From: Ornithodoros turicata | Taxonomy: Eukaryota > Arthropoda > Arachnida > Ixodida > Argasidae | Reading direction: 5' to 3' | Assembly (NCBI RefSeq): GCF_037126465.1 | Contig: NC_088206.1 | Location: 12,375,187 to 12,439,186 of the forward strand | Length of the DNA stretch: 64,000 nt | Shown: in pieces, positions 59,601-64,000 of the stretch | Position numbering within the stretch: position 1 is the first letter of the stretch | Layout: each line of letters begins with the position of its first letter | The notes under the pieces: model-generated | Seen by the model: the letters and a program-made list of their open reading frames with translations, nothing else | What the model was told of the DNA's origin: nothing | Database searches by the model: none | Position numbers and translations under genes: made by a program

Positions 59601-60001
59601 GTGTCGCGCGACCGACTTTTGTCGCTTGGTTGCATGTCTTTCTCCACAGCATGCTGACTGTGTTGCGTGTTGGGTGTCGTTGCGTTGCCCGTACTAACAG
59701 GTCACGCTAGGCAGTCGTCCTCACGAGACCCGACCTCTGCATCCAACACAGTGTGAAAAACGGCAGCGACAACAACAGCAGATCGTCAACCAGTCCCGTG
59801 GGGTCCTACGCGGAACACGGCTTGCAGAAGCACTACAAGCAGGCCTGGGACAATCTACGGTACGACATTGGGAAACAGCCGGTGTCGAGGTTAGAAACCC
59901 TCGACAACCCGAACGTCATGAGGAACCTAGAAGGATATCGCGAGGCGCACGAGATTACTGTTAATGAAGTTGCTGCGCTGTACGGAAAACAGAGGAGATA
60001 A
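36180..60001 (+). CDS. fw: Furrowed-like selectin: sushi - FTP lectin - C-type lectin - sushi x3 - mucin stalk - TM - tail (5'-incomplete)
   Basis: Join of 36180-36359, 39823-40662, 41751-41927, 42007-42186, 42574-42753, 56608-56958, 58377-58458 and 59752-60001, about 745 residues. All junctions are GT/AG and every extracellular exon is in phase 1, so the frame stays open to TAA. The domain order (CCP, fucolectin-like FTP, C-type lectin, CCPs, one TM helix) is that of Drosophila Furrowed, a cell-surface adhesion protein that acts in planar cell polarity by stabilising Frizzled and is needed for eye and bristle form. The product should sit in the plasma membrane with the lectin and sushi domains outside. 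The Drosophila protein has more sushi repeats than the four seen here; missing ones may lie upstream or be absent. The signal peptide exon is not certain (see 38039-38093). Introns range from 79 bp to 13.9 kb; the largest carries a satellite. Confidence 0.88.
36396..36421. repeat. GA microsatellite in the first fw intron
   Basis: About eleven GA repeats, starting 36 bases after the donor of the first sushi exon. A purine-rich AAAGGAA tract lies further on at 37553-37616 in the same intron. Confidence 0.8.
36440..39820. other. fw intron between sushi 1 and the FTP/lectin exon
   Basis: 3.46 kb without a recognised transposon. Contains the purine tract at 37553-37616, A-runs at 38235-38251 and 38439-38450, a T-run near 38610, and the candidate signal-peptide exon at 38039. 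Confidence 0.6.
38039..38093 (+). CDS. Possible alternative first coding exon (signal peptide) of fw
   Basis: ATG opens [18 protein letters not shown], a good signal peptide (hydrophobic core, small residues before the end). After 54 nt plus one base comes CAAG|GTCGGC, which leaves phase 1 and would join in frame to the FTP exon at 39823 (...[12 protein letters not shown]). That would give a shorter isoform without sushi 1. Against it: the donor is weak (GTCGGC) and the start context has C at -3. The local sequence is CpG-rich, as expected near a promoter. Confidence 0.35.
39823..40662 (+). CDS. fw: fw exon: FTP (fucolectin-like) domain plus C-type lectin domain
   Basis: Acceptor CCTAACGTTCGCAG, donor CAACACA|GTAAGT, 840 nt. 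Residues about 2-140 of the exon are an FTP/F5-8C-like fold: [43 protein letters not shown]. No HX..RGD-type fucose site is evident. From about residue 146 comes a six-cysteine (long-form) C-type lectin domain: [24 protein letters not shown] (WIGL-like), NNCSRF, LWSDTDC, FICQ. The usual EPN or QPD sugar motif is not present and the WND motif reads WSD, so classical Ca2+-dependent sugar binding is doubtful. Confidence 0.93.
41751..41927 (+). CDS. fw: fw exon: sushi domain 2
   Basis: Acceptor GCGTTCCCCCAACCAG, donor TGCAGAT|GTAAGC, 177 nt, phase 1-1. Four cysteines in CCP spacing: [25 protein letters not shown]. The Trp normally found between Cys3 and Cys4 is missing; the stretch reads GFYSEFPP. 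Confidence 0.9.
42007..42186 (+). CDS. fw: fw exon: sushi domain 3
   Basis: Acceptor CGTCTTTGTCTCTTTGCAG, donor GCGAAC|GTAAGA, 180 nt; the intron before it is only 79 bp. CCP cysteines at [23 protein letters not shown] and PPRC; Trp present. Two N-glycosylation sequons, NGS and NGT. Confidence 0.93.
42574..42753 (+). CDS. fw: fw exon: sushi domain 4
   Basis: Acceptor CCTTTTCGGTACCAG, donor TGTGAAC|GTGAGT, 180 nt, phase 1-1. Cysteines at [23 protein letters not shown] and PYC. It is the last sushi exon found before the 13,854-bp intron. Confidence 0.92.
42760..45620. other. Left part of the 13.9-kb fw intron
   Basis: No further sushi-like frame with CCP cysteine spacing was found here. A Ser/Arg-rich plus frame at 43755-44003 is CpG-rich but has no known motif. 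A tRNA-like repeat is at 44370-44450. Confidence 0.55.
44370..44450 (+). repeat. tRNA-like repeat (diverged SINE head)
   Basis: Box A-like TGGCTTAGTGGTTAGCAC at 44374-44391 and box B-like GGTACAATCCC about 40 bases on. The stems do not pair well, so it is a repeat and not a tRNA gene. Confidence 0.45.
45627..49655. repeat. 197-bp tandem satellite inside an fw intron, 19 full units plus two partials
   Basis: Units repeat every 197 bp exactly from 45758 to 49500, with a partial unit at each end. Each unit has perfect palindromes TTGATCAA, GACGGCCGTC, GACCCGGGTC and ATTAATTAAT, plus the pair TTGATAT/ATATCAA. From about 48050 on, two unit types alternate (AATACACAGACTAAATAATT and AATATACAGACTAGCTAATT), giving 394-bp dimers; the second type recurs at 48251, 48645, 49039 and 49433. 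The 66-codon minus-strand frame in most units has no ATG start and overlaps itself because 197 is not a multiple of 3. I do not treat it as a gene. Confidence 0.97.
52095..53612. mobile_element. Large fold-back element, arms about 360-450 bp
   Basis: GGAATTTGGTTTACATAGAG at 52097 pairs with the segment near 53590-53612. Further pairs are GCTTTTAAACTTTTGGGGCA with its counterpart near 53490-53515, AAGAGTAGATGAAGAATTGG at 52335 with the complement near 53388-53406, and AGCATTTGATTAGACGTTAT at 52506 with the complement near 53270-53295. The left arm carries a CAT microsatellite (52205-52228) and an extra AT-rich insert near 52405-52460. A younger MITE (52879-53087) lies in the loop. Confidence 0.8.
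52879..53087. mobile_element. Palindromic Tc1/mariner-type MITE, 209 bp, TA-flanked
   Basis: The left end is CAGGGTGTATGCTCTAAAGT and the right end CACCCTG preceded by GTTAGAGCAAG. The arms include GTCCAGAAATC and AAAGCGAGCGATAAAAGA with complements. TA borders both ends. It shares the CAGGGTGT terminus with 57610-58173. Confidence 0.88.
53635..53679. repeat. ATT microsatellite
   Basis: About 14 ATT repeats with one interruption. Simple repeat, no other meaning seen. Confidence 0.9.
54425..54860. mobile_element. Fold-back element with GGACAATTGCTCACC repeats in both arms, 436 bp
   Basis: The left arm contains GACAATTGCTCACCGGACAA, GCCGGACAATTGCTCACC and GCCGGACAATTACTCACC; the right arm has the same three in inverted order. 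Pairing runs on through CCTCTCACCACACTTATA against its complement near 54780-54798, so the arms are about 110 bp. The internal part is unique, with a G-run near 54755. Related single motifs are at 49660, 53785 and 54228. Confidence 0.88.
54990..56600. other. Right part of the 13.9-kb fw intron, no gene seen
   Basis: T-runs at 55486-55495 and 55602-55610. No CCP-like frame was found up to the stalk exon at 56608. Confidence 0.5.
56608..56958 (+). CDS. fw: fw exon: Thr/Pro-rich mucin-like stalk
   Basis: Acceptor ACTTTCTTCCACAG, donor AACATGG|GTGAGT, 351 nt, phase 1-1. It begins PTTTPPP followed by 15 consecutive threonines (ACN codons of all types, so not a recent triplet expansion), then a Pro/Arg-rich part ([20 protein letters not shown]) and an acidic part near [10 protein letters not shown]. 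It is a likely O-glycosylated spacer between the sushi domains and the membrane. The exon call rests on frame, phase and its position before the TM exon. Confidence 0.82.
57216..57458. mobile_element. Palindromic MITE, 243 bp, in fw intron
   Basis: It starts CTCTAAAAACTGAA and ends TTCAGTTTTTAGAG. Inner pairs: TAGGGTTATCGCTT / AAGCGATAACCCTA and AAAGGCGTACGCC on both sides (AGGCGTACGCCT is itself a palindrome). Arms are about 110 bp. The target duplication was not clear. Confidence 0.88.
57610..58173. mobile_element. Fold-back Tc1/mariner-type MITE, 564 bp, TA-flanked, in fw intron
   Basis: The left end is CAGGGTGTTTCACGAAAAAT followed by GAGCCAAA. The right end is TTTTGGCTCATTTTGCGTGA then AACACCCTG. 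TA lies at both borders. Inner arms pair through GGATCCTTTTTTTT...CGGCTCCAAAGAC and GACGCGGGACCTGTCGC against complements at 58060-58120. It ends about 200 bp before the TM exon. Confidence 0.9.
58377..58458 (+). CDS. fw: fw exon: transmembrane helix
   Basis: Acceptor TGTTTTACCATTCCCAG, donor ATACGACG|GTAGGT, 82 nt, phase 1 in and phase 2 out. It encodes [20 protein letters not shown] then IVIVIRR, a single hydrophobic helix with a basic stop-transfer end. It fits a type I membrane protein. Confidence 0.85.
59031..59086. repeat. Perfect inverted repeat, 26-bp arms, 4-nt loop
   Basis: TTTAGAGTCCCCTGCATGGT and then CCGCTG at 59031-59056 are perfectly complementary to 59061-59086, with the loop TAAA at 59057-59060. 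It lies in the last fw intron. It could be a very small MITE or a structured RNA element. Confidence 0.95.
59752..60001 (+). CDS. fw: fw exon: cytoplasmic tail and stop codon
   Basis: Acceptor CTCTGCATCCAACACAG, 250 nt, ends TAA at 59999-60001. After a Ser/Asn-rich start ([14 protein letters not shown]) the tail reads [20 protein letters not shown] and ends [23 protein letters not shown]. Tyr residues and an amphipathic C-terminal segment are evident. I recognise no named signalling motif. Confidence 0.85.
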
Positions 60002-61200
60002 GGACGACCGATAAGCGTGTTTTTTCCTAAGGCGACGTATCGCAAGCCGGCGAGTGGAGGACTGTGCTAATTAAGCCAAACCTGTAGCTGACGTGTTATC
60101 GATCAAGACACCTGGAGACGAGACTGAAAAAGCGCTGCAAGTTGACCTAATCAAACCTAGCAAGATAACATGAAGACCCGGTCGTTCGCCTTCTACAAAA
60201 TGATAGCATATGTCAGCAGCGCCAGCCGACTACCTCCTGGCTTGTATGAACCCGTCCTGGAAGTCAATTTTTTTTACCAGCGTTGGTTTTTATTCGATTC
60301 ACACCTCGCAGCCTAGAGGTTATGCTGACCATGACACTTCCCTGAAGAGCATGAAGACAGTACGTCAGCAAAGCCCTTCCACGTTCTAAGACTCGCAAAA
60401 GCAAACCGCAACACATCATCTCTATAACGGCAAAGTTCGTTGCATAACGCGGAAGACAGCCTGTCTCCTCATCATCCTAACCTTTAGACCGAAGAGAACC
60501 TGTTCTGGCACCTTGGCGATGCATGAAAACTGCAGTAGACAACTTGCTCTACCAGGATACAAGTCCGCGTCAACAGTCCATTGACTTTCTAAAAAAGTAG
60601 CCCGCGGCTAGGGCATGGCTCGGCGGCACCGTTGCTCGCTTGTATTACTGGGTGTCATTTCAGTGTCGACCAGTGCACGTCCGGAAATTAACCAACGGTC
60701 CCCCCCTCAGGGAAGTGGATGCGATCAAGATGAACGCTTCGTGCATTTTTGTGTCTGCGTTCCTTTCATTGCGAGTCGTAGATTAGGTCGGTAACAATAT
60801 TTCTATTTATTGCTGAACCGCGCTGAACGCTGAAGTGATGAATACGAGACTGCTCAAGAACCGTGACGGTGTGTGACGTAATGTGACTGACGAAGATATC
60901 ACGCGCCAACAGTCCTGCATCTGTGTGTGTGTCTTTTGTGTGATGTGTGTGCGTGCGTGTGTCAGAGAAACAACTTCCTCCACCGATAAGAGCTTTATCT
61001 CGACTGGTCCTCGTGTAATAATTGCAAGACCCGTTTATTATTGTTGTTGTTTGGAATGAATGCCATACTGCGTGTTTCTACTTAACCAGTTGAGGCGTCA
61101 AGTTCCTATAACCTAGGGTCGTCGAGTTATTTATTTCCTTCGTTCTTTTTTCGATAAATAATTAAACGCTCTCGCAATAAAAAAAAATTGTAATTGTCTA
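60002..61200 (+). other. fw: fw 3' untranslated region
   Basis: About 1.2 kb from the stop to just past AATAAA at 61176-61181. It has a GTGTGTGTGT tract near 60923-60960. Extent is inferred from the polyadenylation signal only. Confidence 0.6.
61176..61181 (+). terminator. fw: Polyadenylation signal AATAAA of fw
   Basis: CTCGCAATAAAAAAAAATTG, followed by a T/G-rich stretch (GTCTTTGTTACTCTTGCCGTGTGTG) as expected downstream of a cleavage site. It is the first clear AATAAA I noticed after the stop. Confidence 0.65.
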
Positions 61201-61332
61201 GCGTCCGTCTTTGTTACTCTTGCCGTGTGTGAATGACGTTGGCATTGCATTCTGGGAAGCCTTTCGTGGTCCGGAAGTAAATACAGCTTAGGGTTTCAGG
61301 ATCGCCCGTATCAATTCAGATTGCACGGGGCT

Positions 61333-61494
61333 CAGTGGTGAACCCAAGGATGGGGGGGGGGCGATCGCCCCCCCCAAAATAAATAAATAAATAAACGTCA
61401 GTTTATACATTGGATTTCCCTCTCTCCCCTCCCCACTACGCGCTCCGACAAAAGAATCCCACCCCCCAACCGAGGGTCTGGGGATCCGCCCCTG
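61333..61494. mobile_element. hAT-type MITE, 162 bp, with perfect 8-bp duplication ACGGGGCT
   Basis: The left end is CAGTGGTGAACCCAAGG and the right end, in reverse complement, CAGGGGCGGATCCCC. ACGGGGCT occurs at 61325-61332 and 61495-61502. Inside, a G-run and a C-run meet at CGATCG, forming a perfect GC palindrome near 61351-61373. Confidence 0.92.
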
Positions 61495-61504
61495 ACGGGG
61501 CTGC

Positions 61505-62630
61505 CAAACGACAAGCTGCAAAAGGCATCGAAGTGTAAGTTAACCGCCTAACATGTTAAAACCGATATTTGAAGTGCACAACGTGAAACATGACCCGTAG
61601 CTTTCTCACCGTACCGTAGTTGAGCGCTGACGAAGTTGTGAGGCTTATTGGCTTGGCAGACTAACGTTCAAAGAAGGCAACATATCCTTGAGCTTGAGGA
61701 GAACGGAGGGAGAAGAAAACACGCGGGAGGCTCAACCAAGCCAAATTAAACCATCAAGTCAAAACTATTTAGGACACCGTAAAGTCCTGCGTACTCTGCA
61801 TAGGTGCATGACCTGTGGTTCCGTCACAGCCTTCAGCTCGACAACGCTAAAGTCTTTAGAGAAGGCACGGTCGTGGCGCCCCCACAAGAATCCCATTGTT
61901 TCTTATCAGAACTCTTATCAACGCGGGTATGCGGCGTGGCGTTCCAATCCACACGTCATCCTAGGTCGAAGAACAGTGGCAACTGTAAGATAAGATACCA
62001 CACCCCGCCAAATCCGATGTTGTCTCGTCTTCATAAACGCCTGCTGCTTCTACAAGCTTGTAAACTTAGCGCATGAGGATTAGGATTAGTTAGGATTAGG
62101 ATTAGTTACAGCGTTAGTTTACCAGCGTGCACGCCAATAGCAGTTTGCTGTGAACGCAACCTTTTGTGGTTGATGAGCCGCAAGAAGTGCTCACACACAT
62201 ATCATATGTGCCACCAAACATGGACAGGGGCAACACTCACGCCGGGCAAGGGTAAAAATATGCCTGAAAGTCCGGTTCCATTATCAATTGCTTATTAAAT
62301 ATTTTGAGAGCGCACCTTCCTCTGTTCGGTGGTCAATGGCTCCTGCGCCATAGAATAGCCGATAGCGGGCAGCGTGCTTGAGACCCTGCGCTACATGAAT
62401 ATACTGGTAGGGTTCCCTGTACCATGTCCCACTTCAGTTCGCGAAATGTTACTTTGTAGTGGAGAGACGTTCAGCCTCTGGAAACGCGATGGATATCTGT
62501 GGACGACATTGGAATAGCAAGTAAGTAATGTTTGTGTTGTCAGCATTGCCTACGCTTGATTACACTGGTGTTGATTCTGTGCAGCACAGGTCAGTTATCC
62601 CGAGCTTGATGAATGGGGGGGGGGGAGGAT
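61505..62630. other. No gene seen
   Basis: GATTAGGATTAGTTAGGATT-type short repeats at 62077-62106 and a G-run at 62617-62626. No coding frame was supported. Confidence 0.45.
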
Positions 62631-62634
62631 ATGT

Positions 62635-63135
62635 TTAATAGAAAAAAGAGAGAAGAGGAAATGTCAGCCAGGCTGATGCCGGCTTGCTATTCCACAAAAA
62701 AAGAATTGCAAGGGAAAGAAACAGAAAGTAAAGATAATAATTAGAAGAGAAAAAGAAACAAATGAAAGAAAAACAGTTAGTGCAGCACAGGCACGACATG
62801 ACGCGAAAATGCCCTGCCAGAGGGCGGACGCGAGACCCGAATTTTGCAAGAAGTGGAGCAGGGCTGTGGTGACAGCCCACTGGGTAGGCCGGTGGACGGG
62901 ACCAAGGAGGGGGACCAAGGACATCGCGCTGCACCCAAGTTGCATTAGTCGACGACGTGGGGGCTTGCCGTTGCGGAAGGTGCTGCTGGTAGTGTCGAAG
63001 ATAATGAGGGATATCGGCCACCTCGCCACAGCTGGAACATAAGGGGGAGTTGGATTGGCCCAGCTGGCTGGCTTGATGACTAGTATATAATGGGGCAAGA
63101 TTGCTTTCTTCAATGTCTTTCCTTTCATTGTTCCA
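62635..63135 (-). mobile_element. LINE 3' end (minus orientation) with zinc-knuckle remnant
   Basis: On the minus strand one frame reads SPLCSSCGEVADIPHYLRHY, a Cys/His knuckle, and ends ...LLHFLQNSGLASAL. The knuckle and the ending lie in different frames, so the copy is broken. The 3' part has GGAATAGCAAGCCGGCATCA-type sequence shared with 27200-27335 and 63690-63760. It stands head to head with the next element. Confidence 0.75.
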
Positions 63136-63204
63136 GTCTGTACGGCTCCGAAATTGTATTTATGTCACTCGTGCATTGATTTGAGGTATGACATCGTGTG
63201 ATCG

Positions 63205-63780
63205 TCACCCTTGAGGTGCTTAGAGACCATGGATCGGCTGCCGCTGCGAAGAAGAGTCCCCCGCGAAGAAGAGTCCCTTCTACATCGTCTTCGGCTGAAC
63301 GTTGCCCTCACCCGTTCACTCCTGTTCAAAATGGGCCGCGTCCCATCTCCCACTTGCCCCTGCTGCGCCGTAGAAGGCGCTCCACCACTCCTCTACTGTC
63401 AACGTCACCATCATCATCATCATCGAGCCGTGCTCTTGTAACACCTCTCAGAGCTTGGGTGCACGGACGGACGGACGGACGTTTCCCTCGCAACACTCCT
63501 TGGTCCCGTGCAGCGCGATAGTCAGTGGAGTGTCACAAAAACGGATCTCCGCTTTCTGCGTGATACTGGCCTCCTGGGCTCCCTGTGAGCCGGGTTTCTT
63601 TTTCATTTTTCTGCTTGTTCTTTTTTCTTTCTTCTTTCTTTATTTATGTCTTCTTTTATGTTTTATTTCGTTTTTTTTTGTTTAAGGAATAGCAAGCCGG
63701 CGTGCTGCATGGCTGACCTTTCCCCTTTTATCTTTCCTTTCCCTTTTTTTTCTGCCAATGAATTCCCCCCCCCCCCCTAG
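63205..63780 (+). mobile_element. LINE 3' end (plus orientation), same family
   Basis: Frame 63211 onward reads RRRVPREEESLLHRLRLNVA, LTRSLLFKMGRVPSPTCPCC; a later frame reads LGPVQRDSQWSVTKTDLRFL and RDTGLLGSL before TGA near 63590. CPCC and the final RFLRDTGLLGSL match the endings of non-LTR ORF2 proteins (compare HFLQNSGLASAL on the other strand). The 3' UTR holds GGAATAGCAAGCCGGCGTGC and a T-rich tail ending in a C-run at 63766-63777. Confidence 0.75.
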
Positions 63781-64000
63781 CGGCACTATGTGATTTTTTA
63801 AATGTTTGGGGAATCTCATAGCATGCCCCCCCCCCCCCCCCCGTTAAGTTTTCGTGATCGCAGCAATTTTAATTTTTTTATCCCCTTTTAATCCTGCGTT
63901 TCTAATGGGTGCATATTTCATTAACTAGTTCTGGCATGAAAGATGAAAATAACGACGATAGTTCTGGCATGACTGGTACGAACACACCTGGGTTGCGAAG

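Overview
This is animal (eukaryotic) genomic DNA: genes are split into exons with canonical GT/AG borders, coding density is very low, and most of the window is transposon and satellite DNA. The domain content of the main gene (an arthropod selectin-like protein), the tRNA-derived SINEs, the R1/CR1-type LINE remnants and the many short inverted-repeat elements suggest an arthropod. The repeat style fits a chelicerate such as a tick; that taxon is an inference, not proven here.

Layout. 1-2690 is a tandem satellite of about 132-177 bp units that enters from the left edge. 2.7-11 kb is a transposon graveyard: a CR1/L2-like LINE split by a 100-bp MITE with a target-site duplication, SINEs, and a fold-back element with a PIF/Harbinger-like element nested inside it. 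At 11.2-13.1 kb on the minus strand I assemble a two-exon gene for a 140-residue protein that has the conserved C-terminal tail of DNAJB6-type chaperones but no J domain. 13-36 kb has no gene I can support; it holds an R1/Jockey-like LINE (18.7-20.15 kb), SINEs including one with a clean 14-bp duplication, hAT- and Tc1/mariner-type MITEs, and several long palindromes.

36,180-60,001 (plus strand) is the main gene, an orthologue of Drosophila furrowed (fw). Eight exons encode sushi - fucolectin-like (FTP) - C-type lectin - three sushi - Thr/Pro mucin-like stalk - transmembrane helix - 83-residue cytoplasmic tail, with stop codon, 3' UTR and an AATAAA near 61,176. The 5' end is incomplete; a possible alternative signal-peptide exon lies at 38,039-38,093. 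The 13.9-kb intron between the last sushi exon and the stalk carries a 197-bp satellite (45,627-49,655), partly organised as 394-bp dimers, followed by a dense block of fold-back elements.

61.2-64 kb is again repeats: a hAT MITE with a perfect 8-bp duplication and two LINE 3' ends placed head to head. Only the two genes look like host protein genes; they are unrelated and on opposite strands.
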